64,000 nucleotides of DNA. It comes from Bacillus cereus G9842 (lineage in GTDB: Bacteria; Bacillota; Bacilli; Bacillales; Bacillaceae_G). This document shows, piece after piece, positions 54,001 through 62,259 of the stretch (positions are counted from its first letter, which is position 1; the number at the start of each line of letters is the position of its first letter). The stretch is taken from the NCBI RefSeq assembly GCF_000021305.1, contig NC_011772.1:2456001-2520000 (forward strand), written 5' to 3'. Made by a program: the position numbers and the translations under genes. The notes beneath the pieces were generated by a model that ran no database searches, was not told where the DNA came from, and was given only the letters and a program-made list of their open reading frames with translations.

Positions 54001-55722
54001 GCAGTTTCAACATTTGTACAAACCGAGTTTAAAGATTTATTAGTCAACAATTCTTGGGTACTAGTATCTGTTAAAATTACTTCTCCTAACGTAGCGGTAA
54101 CGCATTTACAAGGTGATATATGGGTTAGACAGAACGGTACAATTTGGGTATCTCAACCCCAATTACAACAAGGATCTACTCGTTCTACATTCATGGAGAA
54201 CCCAAAAGATTACGCCAACTATGACCAGCTTGTTGGTGAGATTGCTAAAAAAGTAGCTACTAGTGATTTTAACAATAAAGTCACTCAAATGGAGACTACA
54301 ATCAATCAGCAATCTAATCGTATTGACTTAAAAGCAGAAGCTACAAATGTTTACACGAAAACAGAAGCGGACGGTACATTTGGAAGCAAAGCTATTGTAG
54401 AATCTCATAGTTCTCAGTTATCTGTAATGAGTAATGAAATTAGTACAAGAATTAAAGCTGGTGAAATAGCTTCCGCAATTAACCAAACAGCTCAAGCTGT
54501 ATTAATTCAGGCTAGGAAGATTTATCTTGACGGATACATTGAAGCAAAACACTTAAGAGCTCAAGAATTAGTAGGGATTACTATCAAAACAGCACCACAG
54601 GGTTCTAATAATAACCACATCCGCTTAAATGCACAGGACATGACTTTGTATGGAAGTGGCGCTAATCGTGCTTATTTGGGATTTATGGAGACGCCAAATG
54701 GAAGTATTCAACCTTCACTCGTCCTTGGTTCTGACAATATTAAATACAGGGGTACAGGATCGTTTTATATTTATCAAGTCATGCCGCGAATTAATGGAGT
54801 CGATCAACCTTCTAAAGCGTATGCAAAATTTGGGGTTTCTAAAGGAGAAAATGCAGAAGGAACTAATATTTGGTCAAATTATATTCAAATGCAGAATGAC
54901 GGTGGACATCTGAGCGTATATTCAGATGGACAATTTCGTTTTCAAAACTTGAATGATATTATTTTTGAATCTGAAGGATGGGCTCCAGGATATGGTTACT
55001 TCTCTGTAACTACAACTGAACCGCATATTTTTAACAATAACAAGGGACAGTTTACTTTCAAAAGAAAAGGCAGTGACTATAAAATACATTTCATAAACGG
55101 CGCCACCGATCATGATTTAATCATGGGTAATGCAATGATAAGATCAAGTTTTGTACAAGGTTATAACAATGGCTTGCAGATTAAAGATATGATGGGCCAA
55201 GGATGGAAAGATATAGAATTAAGAACACTACGAGCGCAAGAGAATGTAAATGCCAATGGTCAAATGTGGGCGAAAGCATTTAACCCTACGTCAGCTAGAA
55301 ATATGAAAGAAAATATAAAAGATATTCCTTTCTCAGCTCTTGATAAAATCATGAACTTAGCTATCAAACAGTACAATTTCAAGGACGATATGTATGATCT
55401 GTATCAAATGCGTGTGAACAAGCCAGAAGAAAAAACAGAACCATATACAACTAAAGAAATTGAAACGTATTTCGGTATGATTGCAGACGATACGGATGCT
55501 ATATTTACAGATAAAGAGAAACGGGCCATTAATTTATATAATACTGTTTCAATCTTTATTGCAGCTTTCCAACAGCAGTATCATCAATTTAACGAAGAGT
55601 TAACTACTGTTAAAAGTGAGAATAAACAACTAAAAGAGCAAGTTGCAACACTAACAAACGATGTGTCTACATTAAAAGAATTAGTACAAAAATTAATAAA
55701 CGTGAAACCAGAGCAGCCATAA
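51088..55722 (+). CDS. Tail tip / receptor-binding protein with C-terminal S74-like chaperone
   Basis: 1544 residues. About 1-370 is the prophage tail (Tal/gp27-like) domain (VVDFKTNQIVSAVQPKDYWDDKRHWEIKN in parts). Coiled coils with TEIKEE and VEGVTSTVSTVQKNQG follow, and two carbohydrate-binding-like jelly rolls (from NVVLGTSIPAS and from TNLLFNAAFEDRVINAS). Then come fibre-like repeats, and near the end TSARNMKENIKDIPFSALDKIMNL, the signature of S74-type intramolecular chaperones, and a final coiled coil (about 1500-1540). The S74 part normally cuts itself off after fibre trimerisation. It is the likely host-range determinant. It overlaps the Dit gene by four bases. Confidence 0.88.
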   Translation: MSAPSGDLHVVDFKTNQIVSAVQPKDYWDDKRHWEIKNNIDTLEFRVFENTDHAATLVQQNLVLKEVRGGRIVPYVITETEKDSKDRSLMVYASGEWIQLAKAGIIEPQKIESKTLKQCMEIALKGTKWKIGKTEHDGAHSMVIEEFTDPLDLLKKIAASFELEIQYRAEVVGSKIVGRYVDMVQKRGRDTRKEVTFGKDLIGIKRIENSQNICTALLGFVKKENGEFITISSINKGVPYLVDDAAYQRWNENGKHKFAFYTPQTDDQNMSPERLLTLMKTEMSKLVNASVSYGVDAQNIARIPGLSHEEINEGDTIRIIDEGFTPKLYLEARAIAGDESFKDPTQDNYVFGDYREIVDQNDELRRLYQKILSSLYDKVPQELFDQLNNRVKEQNKDIIDAKDKADQAQKESQTAKDLAETTQKYIEQNMVDIIEQPTAPTENLRDGKTLWIDSSDPENKVQKLWKGGQWQRVTPDTGPLKQSIKDVKEDIETAKTELNQKVQEAQGQATGQFNEVKESLQGVSRTISDVQNEQGNINKKVTQIEQNANGFKTSIESLTKKDTEISNKLNTVEQTVEGTKKTISDVQQTTSELKKTTTEIKEEAGKISEKLTSVETKVNNTKIGGRNVVLGTSIPASLIGNNTANQTLSIYNFAGGDSSSIIDKEICVSFDWKVEGTTTPSGTMYMQGSNPWPLIASKITFSPQNLSGKYLGVITISGSAFKAVNMRLDNFTTGAKITVYNFQIEIGNKATDWTPAPEDQVTTDEFTKKTTEIEKSVEGVTSTVSTVQKNQGTMQSTLNKVEQSTNSNSQSITSLSQTQGQQGAIIQQNTSDITQLNNQMKSKVSDTQMQEYVGGLGSTNLLFNAAFEDRVINASTGAVTNTTPSTTKWSIVGTGSGITIVPESARHHEGYNSVKITATGQTSSKWSGIMQRVPAVQNGGDYVFSAWVYVQDKNTLDNGGAIKLQFFNGANAVSTFVQTEFKDLLVNNSWVLVSVKITSPNVAVTHLQGDIWVRQNGTIWVSQPQLQQGSTRSTFMENPKDYANYDQLVGEIAKKVATSDFNNKVTQMETTINQQSNRIDLKAEATNVYTKTEADGTFGSKAIVESHSSQLSVMSNEISTRIKAGEIASAINQTAQAVLIQARKIYLDGYIEAKHLRAQELVGITIKTAPQGSNNNHIRLNAQDMTLYGSGANRAYLGFMETPNGSIQPSLVLGSDNIKYRGTGSFYIYQVMPRINGVDQPSKAYAKFGVSKGENAEGTNIWSNYIQMQNDGGHLSVYSDGQFRFQNLNDIIFESEGWAPGYGYFSVTTTEPHIFNNNKGQFTFKRKGSDYKIHFINGATDHDLIMGNAMIRSSFVQGYNNGLQIKDMMGQGWKDIELRTLRAQENVNANGQMWAKAFNPTSARNMKENIKDIPFSALDKIMNLAIKQYNFKDDMYDLYQMRVNKPEEKTEPYTTKEIETYFGMIADDTDAIFTDKEKRAINLYNTVSIFIAAFQQQYHQFNEELTTVKSENKQLKEQVATLTNDVSTLKELVQKLINVKPEQP

Positions 55723-55747
55723 GCTGGTCTTTTTTTATTATCTAAAA
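55705..55747 (+). terminator. Terminator-like hairpin after the tail tip gene
   Basis: AAACCAG/CTGGTCTTT flanking a loop, followed by seven T. It overlaps the last codons. Confidence 0.5.
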
Positions 55748-55761
55748 AAGGAGAGGAAAAG

Positions 55762-56187
55762 ATGGATCGTATTGATGTATTATTAAAAACCTTTATTGCC
55801 ACTTTTGGTGGCTTCTGTGGGTATTTCTTGGGAGGATGGGATGCAACATTGAAAGTTCTAGTAATCATGGCAGCTATCGACTATATCACAGGAGTAGTCG
55901 CAGCAGGATACAACGGAGAGCTAAAAAGTAAAGTTGGTTTCAAAGGCATCGCCAAAAAGGTGGTGCTTTTTCTTTTGGTTGGAGTGGCGACCCAGCTAGA
56001 TGTGGCACTTGGAAGTAATAGTGCTATTCGAGAAGCAACAATTTTCTTCTTTATGGGTAATGAATTACTTTCACTTTTAGAAAATGCTGGTCGAATGGGT
56101 ATTCCGTTGCCACAAGCTTTGACAAATGCAGTTGAAATTTTAGGTGGTAAACAAAAACAAGAAGAGAAAAAGGGAGATGTTCAATAA
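55762..56187 (+). CDS. Phage holin (holin 4/toxin-secretion family)
   Basis: 141 residues with about three hydrophobic helices (FIATFGGFCGYFLGGWDATLKVLVIMAAIDYITGVVAAGY, KVVLFLLVGVATQLDVAL) and the family motif IDYITGVVAAGYNGELKSKVGFKGI. It permeabilises the membrane so that the endolysin can reach the wall. RBS AAAGGAGAGGAAAAG. Confidence 0.92.
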   Translation: MDRIDVLLKTFIATFGGFCGYFLGGWDATLKVLVIMAAIDYITGVVAAGYNGELKSKVGFKGIAKKVVLFLLVGVATQLDVALGSNSAIREATIFFFMGNELLSLLENAGRMGIPLPQALTNAVEILGGKQKQEEKKGDVQ

Positions 56188-57122
56188 TGGAAATCAGAAA
56201 AAATTTAGTTGATGCAAGCAAATATGGTACTAAGTGTCCTTATACAATGAATCCAGAATTCATTACTGTCCACAATACCTATAACGATGCTACAGCAAAT
56301 AACGAAGTGGCTTATATGATTCGTAATGACAACCAAGTATCGTTTCATATTGCGGTAGACGATAAAGAAGCTATACAAGGTATTCCTTTAGAGCGTAACG
56401 CTTGGCATTGTGGTGATGGTGGTGGTAACGGAAATCGTAAATCTATTGGAGTTGAAATTTGTTACTCTTTAAGTGGTGGAGATCGATATTATAAAGCTGA
56501 AGATAATGCAGCTATCGTTGTAGCTCAATTAATGAAACAGTACAACATTCCAATCAGTAAAGTTCGTACACATCAATCATGGAGTGGAAAGTATTGTCCT
56601 CATCGTATGTTAGCAGAAGGACGTTGGAATAGCTTTATTGAAAGAGTCCAAAATGCATATAACGGTGGAGGTAATAATGTACCCCAAACTCCTATTCCAC
56701 CGTCATCTAGTGGGACAGGTATTGCATATATTGAGGGGAATAATGTTAACCTTCGTAAAGGACCTGGTACTGGATACGGGGTTATTCGTCAATTAGGGAA
56801 AGGAGAATGCTACCAAGTATGGGGTGAGTTAAATGGGTGGCTAAACTTAGGTGGCGATCAGTGGGTATATAATGATTCATCATACATTCGTTATACAGGA
56901 GAAAATGCACCAGCACCTTCTAAACCTTCAAATGATGGCATTGGTGTAGTAACTATTACTGCTGATGTGTTACGCGTTCGTACTGGTCCAGGAACTAACT
57001 ATGGCGTCGTGAAAAATGTGTACCAAGGTGAGAAATATCAAGCGTGGGGATATAGTGACGGTTGGTATAATGTTGGCGGCGATCAATGGATTTCTGGTGA
57101 ATATGTGAAGTTTGAAAAGTAA
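56187..57122 (+). CDS. Endolysin: N-acetylmuramoyl-L-alanine amidase with two SH3b repeats
   Basis: 311 residues. An amidase_2 domain (1-155) with zinc ligands His29 (FITVHNTYND), one in the HQSWSGKYCPHRM block and its Cys; NAWHCGDGGGNGNRKSIGVEICYS is the core. A Pro/Ser linker (NNVPQTPIPPSSSG) leads to two SH3-like repeats, each with VNLRKGPGTGYGVIRQLGKGECYQVWGELNGWLNLGGDQW or VLRVRTGPGTNYGVVKNVYQGEKYQAWGYSDGW patterns. Cuts the amide between muramic acid and L-Ala. It resembles PlyL/PlyG-type lysins. The start overlaps the holin stop (TAATGG). Confidence 0.95.
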   Translation: MEIRKNLVDASKYGTKCPYTMNPEFITVHNTYNDATANNEVAYMIRNDNQVSFHIAVDDKEAIQGIPLERNAWHCGDGGGNGNRKSIGVEICYSLSGGDRYYKAEDNAAIVVAQLMKQYNIPISKVRTHQSWSGKYCPHRMLAEGRWNSFIERVQNAYNGGGNNVPQTPIPPSSSGTGIAYIEGNNVNLRKGPGTGYGVIRQLGKGECYQVWGELNGWLNLGGDQWVYNDSSYIRYTGENAPAPSKPSNDGIGVVTITADVLRVRTGPGTNYGVVKNVYQGEKYQAWGYSDGWYNVGGDQWISGEYVKFEK

Positions 57123-57165
57123 AACATACTATCTAACAGCAAATGAAGCCTATGTGTATGTAAAG

Positions 57166-57205
57166 TAATTAAAAAGCTGAAAATAATTAGTCAGCTTTTT
57201 AATTA
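57166..57205. terminator. Intrinsic terminator after the lysis genes
   Basis: A perfect 15-bp stem TAATTAAAAAGCTGA/TCAGCTTTTTAATTA. Confidence 0.85.
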
Positions 57206-57401
57206 CTATAATCTAGCATCTATCTAAAAATATTAATTTTCTGAATTTTCAATAAAAATGATTAGATTATACCAACTTAATGATAATGATTAAAGAGACT
57301 ACTATAGAACCCAAACATTAATAGAAGAAAGACATATACAGGTATTATGAGTTTGAAAATTTTATAAACTCTAAAATCTTATAAAAAGAGGAGCATAAAA
57401 C

Positions 57402-58103
57402 ATGAGCGAACAATGTCCAATTAATGTACCATGTCAGGTAGCAGGGCAAACCCAAACACCATTAAGTGATGAGACTGCAACACCAATTGTTACTCCAGGA
57501 GCACCCATTGTAAAGATTCCAGTTGTATTAGCTGAAAGAACGCTTCAAATTGTTGTAGAGTCCGATATTTCATTAGAGCCTCCAGCAGTTGAAATTAAAC
57601 GCATATTAAAAAACGTATTTTTAACACAATGTAAGTTAGTGCCTGTAGCATTTGTACCAGTACCAGGTACACCTTACCGACGAGTTACAAGAGCAAAATT
57701 ATTTGTACAAGGCTATATTCGTAAAAATATTGAATATGCAAATAACGAGTGTAATGGAGTTCTATATGATCGTATTGCAAATGTTCCATTTTCTGGTTTT
57801 GCAGATCTGACAGAAGGTGATTTTCTATCATTAGCTTTAGTAGCTTCTTCTTCGGACACTACTTCTCATTTTATAAATCCTAAAAACGGTGATTTACCAC
57901 GTCTAGACAAATATTTCTTTGAAAATGCAGTTTTTTATAACGAACAACCTTATTGTGAATTAGTAAGCGCTCAATTTTTTGAATTAGACTTTTCACCTTG
58001 TTCTACAGAGCTAAACGAACCATTTGATACGCTTCGTGAAAAAATTGTACTAGATCTTACTTTAAAAGTTTTACAAGTACAACAAGTACAAGTAGCACTA
58101 TAA
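57402..58103 (+). CDS. CsxC-like spore surface protein (prophage cargo)
   Basis: 233 residues. The block VKIPVVLAERTLQIVVESDISLEPPAVEIKRILKNVFLTQCKLVPV and TRAKLFVQGYIRKNIEYANNE matches B. cereus group CsxC-type/SPOCS-like spore coat and exosporium proteins. The end (LREKIVLDLTLKVLQVQQVQVAL) is also found in the next gene. RBS AAAGAGGAGCATAAAAC, own terminator. Its place between endolysin and attR is the usual site of lysogenic-conversion genes, so the phage may change the spore surface of its host. Confidence 0.75.
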   Translation: MSEQCPINVPCQVAGQTQTPLSDETATPIVTPGAPIVKIPVVLAERTLQIVVESDISLEPPAVEIKRILKNVFLTQCKLVPVAFVPVPGTPYRRVTRAKLFVQGYIRKNIEYANNECNGVLYDRIANVPFSGFADLTEGDFLSLALVASSSDTTSHFINPKNGDLPRLDKYFFENAVFYNEQPYCELVSAQFFELDFSPCSTELNEPFDTLREKIVLDLTLKVLQVQQVQVAL

Positions 58104-58108
58104 AAATA

Positions 58109-58147
58109 AAAAGAAATTGTCTTTTTAACAAAGACAATTTCTTTTTA
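58109..58147. terminator. Intrinsic terminator
   Basis: A 17-bp stem AAAAAGAAATTGTCTTT with its complement and a 5-nt loop. Confidence 0.88.
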
Positions 58148-58228
58148 TTTTTATACAACATATATAATGATGAAATGGGCACATACAAAAAACAAATTTT
58201 TTGAATTTCATCAGACGGGGGGATGGTG

Positions 58229-59086
58229 ATGAAAAATCCATGGATTGGTAAGGGAATATGGGATGAAATTTACAAGTATAAAAACCTGAATATACAAGAT
58301 AATTTACACGAAAAAAGAGGTAAAAAAGAAGAAGTACCACCTGAATTAAAGGAAGAAGGTCAAGCGTCTGGATCACAAATAGGACCTTTAATACGCTCAC
58401 TGGTGGTCAAAACTCCATTTTCTATTTTTTCAGAAGTAACTAGTTTTAAAATATTTCCAAAAATAAATGTAAAAAATCAAGAAGCATTTGTATTTAGGAA
58501 TGAAAAAGGTGTAGAAGGGCGTGAATTAGATTGTAAGTTATTAAATACAGTGCAACAATATCATTCGGATAGTTATTGTAAATTAGTTTCTTTAAATCTT
58601 CATGAGAAGAGAGTTCATTTTGAATTATATAACAAAAAAAATAAAGGGAATAAAGAAGAGAATAAGGTAGAGGCATCTTCATGGATTCCTATTCACAGTA
58701 TAATATTAGAGAGTGAAAATGGGGAAGACGTAAATAATTTTATTACAGCGAAACTACCAATAGAAATAGGAAGATATAAAGGTGAAATTAGTTTACGAGA
58801 AAAGGTTGTATTTAAAGAAAAAGTCATAGGGATAAAAGAGGTTGAACAGGAGATTATTTTGACAAAAACCGAATTTTTAATACCAAAGGTAAAAAAGAAT
58901 GGGCAAAATACACTTAAAGTTGAAAAAGGGAGCTTATTGGTAGAAGGGTATATATATCAATGTATTCAATACATATCAGAACAAAGTACACTTCATGATA
59001 ATGAGCATCAGTTAATACAAAATATTGTATTGGAGTTAATCATTCAAGTAATACAAGAACAAGAAGTACAAGTGCGAATTAAATAA
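58229..59086 (+). CDS. CsxC-like paralogue, 285 aa (prophage cargo)
   Basis: The start is the ATG at 58229, six bases after GGGGGG. The N-terminal 60 residues are charged (KRGKKEEVPPELKEEGQASG). The middle has VVKTPFSIFSEVTSFKIFPKINVKNQEAF and VKKNGQNTLKVEKGSLLVEGYIYQCIQYIS, matching the VQGYIRKNIEYA block of the previous gene. The end, IQNIVLELIIQVIQEQEVQVRIK, parallels the EKIVLDLTLKVLQVQQVQVAL of the neighbour. So the two genes are probably diverged paralogues, both likely spore-associated. Confidence 0.65.
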   Translation: MKNPWIGKGIWDEIYKYKNLNIQDNLHEKRGKKEEVPPELKEEGQASGSQIGPLIRSLVVKTPFSIFSEVTSFKIFPKINVKNQEAFVFRNEKGVEGRELDCKLLNTVQQYHSDSYCKLVSLNLHEKRVHFELYNKKNKGNKEENKVEASSWIPIHSIILESENGEDVNNFITAKLPIEIGRYKGEISLREKVVFKEKVIGIKEVEQEIILTKTEFLIPKVKKNGQNTLKVEKGSLLVEGYIYQCIQYISEQSTLHDNEHQLIQNIVLELIIQVIQEQEVQVRIK

Positions 59087-59397
59087 AAATAATTATATTC
59101 CCTCGATTAACTGATTATTTTTATTCGTAGTGTATCGATGGGTATTCTTTTGTAAATCATTCAGTGCTGCAAACTAATTGTTAAATGGTATATCCTTGAT
59201 AAATTCAATTTTACATTGTTACTAAATAGTATGAATCTCCTCTGGTTTATGTTTTAAAAAAGTGCTAACAAGTTTGCAAACGAACTTGCTAACACTTATA
59301 CAGAATAGACATAAATTATCGCCGATATGTCGTCTTTGAAAATAGCTTTAATCAGTTACATCATACTTATACGAAATGCTCATAAAAACAGTCTTAA
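59087..59397. other. Right-end prophage non-coding region
   Basis: No gene. Contains GTGCTAACAAGTTTGCAAAC and GAACTTGCTAACACTT around 59259-59297, an imperfect inverted and direct repeat that shares TTTGCAAAC with the left end (17347-17366); possibly integrase arm sites. Confidence 0.4.
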
Positions 59398-59411
59398 TAT
59401 CAAGAATATAA
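59398..59411 (+). other. attR core
   Basis: TATCAAGAATATAA, identical to 17275-17288 and in frame (YQEY) with the 3' part of the pPIWI-RE gene. Confidence 0.88.
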
Positions 59412-59451
59412 TCATCCAGATATTCCTTTACTTTTCAGACGAAAACGAGGG

Positions 59452-61140
59452 ATGATATTGATTTCTACCCCAGAGTTTGCATCAAATAATAAAAAAATAC
59501 GGTTTGTAAAACTAAAAATGCAACAAGCTACAACCGGCATGAAATGGATTAAGATATTTAGAAATTTAAAAGATGATTTTCAAATAGGTGGAGATTTGGA
59601 TTTAGACCATATTCTCCAATATCCGAAAGATTATATTGTCGGGGAAAATAAAAGGGTGTTATTTCCATACAATGAAAGAATATATAAAGTCCAAGGTACT
59701 AAAATAGAACCAGGTATAAAAGTAAAGGAAAGAGAGTATTTATTTAAAGAATTCCAGCGTAAATTCTCTTATTTCACAATACTTCCAGAATGTAAAAAGG
59801 TAGCAACAAATAACAAAAATGAATTATTTCCTTTATTTGCACCAAAAGGATTAGAGACATTAACATTAGAAGTTTGGTCTGAAAATATAGCGCTGGAAAT
59901 AGAACAAGCATTACTTGATAGCGAAATTGTTTTGACTAAAATTGGTGAAAATTCTTATGTATTGAATACAGATTTCCCAGTATTATTAAAGATTGTGAGA
60001 TACAATATTGAAAAGGTGTTACAAAATCCATATAAAATGCAATATTGTCAAAAATATAAAACAAATCTTGTAGATGATGTTACGAAAGCTGTCTATGCTA
60101 CCGCGGGTGAGCGCAGTGATGCGACATTAGCATTAATCGCAATGAAAAATTGTGATGGACGCGAAAAAATTGATCCAAAACAAATCATTAGAGAGGGATT
60201 TGCACGAACAAATCGTATTTCAACATTTATTAATTTATTTATAGGCCAAAGTGTATCTCGTAAAACAATTGTAAATAGTGTTTTTAGTCTATTAGAACAA
60301 AAAGGATTTTTGAAGCGTAGTTGGAATAAGATAAATTTACCTTGTACATATGTTAATTTATCAATTGAACGAATATCGAAATTTGATTTCTTACCTATTC
60401 TTTCAAAAATAAAAGGAAAAGAAATTTTATATAAATTATATGGGAATACAGAGTGGCAAAAGATTGATTACGTATTATTAAATATAAATAAACATAATGC
60501 ATTTTTATCACAACCATCAAAGAGAAATGATATGGGGGCTCTTTTTAAACAATATGTTTTCGAAACATTAATGGAAATTGTACAATATGCAAAAGAACAA
60601 AATGAACAAGTTTACTTCATTGTAGATGCAAATTTGAGAAAATATTGGATAAAAGAGTTACAAAATAAAGAAATTAATACAGATATTTTACCTGATATTG
60701 TTCCAGAGGTATTAAAGGTTCCCAACTTAAATATTATTAGAATAAATACAGGTTTTGATGTACCAAGCTACGGTGTAATAGAATGTGATGATGCTCTAGA
60801 TAGAATAGGCTTATATGCAGATCAAAAAGGGATGTATTATAGCACTGGTGAATATTCACTTAATTGTAGTGAAGTTTTTCAGCGATATATAATTGAAATT
60901 CTACCATTAGGTGTAAAACCTGTAGAAAGGGATTATATCGCTAAAATGATACATTACATGTGCTGTAATTCTAGTATGCTTTCGAAAAAGAATGTACACA
61001 TGACATATTCCGTACATATGGAAAAAGTAATAAAGAGTTATATTACTGACATAGATGCAAGAGAATTTAAAGAATTTGATGATGAATTGGATGTAGATGT
61101 AGTAAAAGTAGAAAAGAAAGATTCAATTATTCTACTTTAA
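59452..61140 (+). CDS. pPIWI-RE protein, C-terminal part (MID/RNase H), interrupted by the prophage
   Basis: 562 codons from the first ATG; the native frame is open back to 59398 and the attR core (YQEYNHPDIPLLFRRKRG before the ATG). Conserved blocks: DDVTKAVYATAGERSDATLALIAMKN, EGFARTNRISTFINLFIG, and the RNase H-like end with FIVDANLRKYWIKEL, GVIECDDALDRIGLYADQKG and LPLGVKPVERDYIAKMIHYM. These are the MID-like and RNaseH_pPIWI_RE regions. Together with 16630-17288 it gives about 795 residues. Family members are inferred defence nucleases or silencers of plasmids and phages. The usual helicase and endonuclease partners are not next to it, so this may be a stand-alone form. Confidence 0.82.
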   Translation: MILISTPEFASNNKKIRFVKLKMQQATTGMKWIKIFRNLKDDFQIGGDLDLDHILQYPKDYIVGENKRVLFPYNERIYKVQGTKIEPGIKVKEREYLFKEFQRKFSYFTILPECKKVATNNKNELFPLFAPKGLETLTLEVWSENIALEIEQALLDSEIVLTKIGENSYVLNTDFPVLLKIVRYNIEKVLQNPYKMQYCQKYKTNLVDDVTKAVYATAGERSDATLALIAMKNCDGREKIDPKQIIREGFARTNRISTFINLFIGQSVSRKTIVNSVFSLLEQKGFLKRSWNKINLPCTYVNLSIERISKFDFLPILSKIKGKEILYKLYGNTEWQKIDYVLLNINKHNAFLSQPSKRNDMGALFKQYVFETLMEIVQYAKEQNEQVYFIVDANLRKYWIKELQNKEINTDILPDIVPEVLKVPNLNIIRINTGFDVPSYGVIECDDALDRIGLYADQKGMYYSTGEYSLNCSEVFQRYIIEILPLGVKPVERDYIAKMIHYMCCNSSMLSKKNVHMTYSVHMEKVIKSYITDIDAREFKEFDDELDVDVVKVEKKDSIILL

Positions 61141-61150
61141 ATACTAGTAA

Positions 61151-61193
61151 ACAAATCCTGCTCGTTATATCGATCAGGATTTGTCATTTTTTT
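61151..61193 (+). terminator. Intrinsic terminator after the pPIWI-RE gene
   Basis: Stem ACAAATCCTG/CAGGATTTGT with an inner partial stem and a long T run. Confidence 0.88.
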
Positions 61194-61344
61194 ATGCAAA
61201 TAAGGATATCATTTGTCAAGTATCTTTTCGTTTACATATTTACTTTATGTGCAGACAGGATTAATATGTTTTTTAGAAATACAAAAACTATACCAAATGG
61301 AAAAGCGATTTTTATTAATTGAAAAAATTTGAAAGGAATGGGGA

Positions 61345-62115
61345 ATGGTGAAGAAATTAGATGTGCTCTTAATGCTACTGAGCGTCCTCTTTCCAATTGC
61401 AGGACTTACAAAGCAAATCCCTCTAGAACAATCTGTATATATTGGAGGGCTTTTATTTTTTACTAGTTTCGGTAGTTATTTTGCTAAAAAGATGTATTCA
61501 CGTATATGCAGCTGGATAGCGTATGCGCCATTTATAACATTACTGTTAGTTATTTGGCATCAGGATATTACAACAAGCTCAATCATAGCAAATGCGAAAA
61601 TTGCTGCATGTGTCGCGTTAATTCCATGTTTATTTCGTTTTCGTACATATGGACTTACTTTGGGATTATTCTCATTATGGGCCGCTTTACTATGGGATAT
61701 AAAAGAAGTACAGTCGTTAGTCATACTTGAACGCATGACGAGTTTAATGACAAGCCATTATGTATATATATTAATATTAATTGGAGGACTTGTATTAGGA
61801 GGATTACTTGCGATGTTCATTCACCGCAAAGAGAAAGATAATAATAAAGAAAATATAAATCTACTTGGACCAAAAAAGAAACGCAAAAGATTATCATTTA
61901 AGATTCGTCTTCCGAGATTACCGAAATTAAAGATGAAACTATTTAAGTTTGGTGGGAAAGAATCTAAAAGTAAAATTCCAGAAAAGATACATGAGCATAA
62001 GTACGAAGAACCAGTTGCAACATATAAAATGACAGAGAAAATAGATCCATACAAAGAAAATGAAGTTCAAGGTCAAACAAGGATGGAACGCCGAAGAAAT
62101 AGGTTTAATGCATAA
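61345..62115 (+). CDS. Membrane protein with basic cytosolic tail, 256 aa
   Basis: Five or so hydrophobic helices fill residues 5-155 (LDVLLMLLSVLFPIAGL, YIGGLLFFTSFGSYFA, WIAYAPFITLLLVIW, YGLTLGLFSLWAALLW, YVYILILIGGLVLGGLLAMFI). The remaining 100 residues are very basic (KKKRKRLSFKIRLPRLPKLKMKLFKFGG is split over two motifs). No known domain. RBS AAAGGAATGGGGA. A conserved B. cereus group protein by look. Confidence 0.65.
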   Translation: MVKKLDVLLMLLSVLFPIAGLTKQIPLEQSVYIGGLLFFTSFGSYFAKKMYSRICSWIAYAPFITLLLVIWHQDITTSSIIANAKIAACVALIPCLFRFRTYGLTLGLFSLWAALLWDIKEVQSLVILERMTSLMTSHYVYILILIGGLVLGGLLAMFIHRKEKDNNKENINLLGPKKKRKRLSFKIRLPRLPKLKMKLFKFGGKESKSKIPEKIHEHKYEEPVATYKMTEKIDPYKENEVQGQTRMERRRNRFNA

Positions 62116-62129
62116 TGAAGTTTAATAAC

Positions 62130-62176
62130 CCCGTAATGACTTATCTTAATATTGATAAATCATTACGGTTTTTTTA
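62130..62176 (+). terminator. Intrinsic terminator
   Basis: Stem CCGTAATGA...TCATTACGG extended by TTATC/GATAA, then seven T. Confidence 0.88.
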
Positions 62177-62259
62177 TGTAATTAAATAAAGGTTGCTAAT
62201 GAGGGGGGGGATAGCATATTTTATAGGTGAGAAGTTAAATAAAATAAGGGGAGGATAAA

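Larger units (their letters stand above)
17275..59411. mobile_element. Temperate siphovirus prophage inserted in the pPIWI-RE gene
   Basis: Bounded by direct repeats of TATCAAGAATATAA. The left end carries the minus-strand integrase next to attL; the right end has holin, endolysin and cargo genes. The order runs lysogeny, replication, regulation, packaging, head, tail, lysis. Length between repeats is about 42.1 kb, normal for an HK97-fold Bacillus siphophage (about 38 kb without its three insertion elements). Head and tail gene sets look complete. Cro is disrupted, and the small terminase gene has a frame change, so the prophage may be impaired in lytic growth. Confidence 0.93.
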
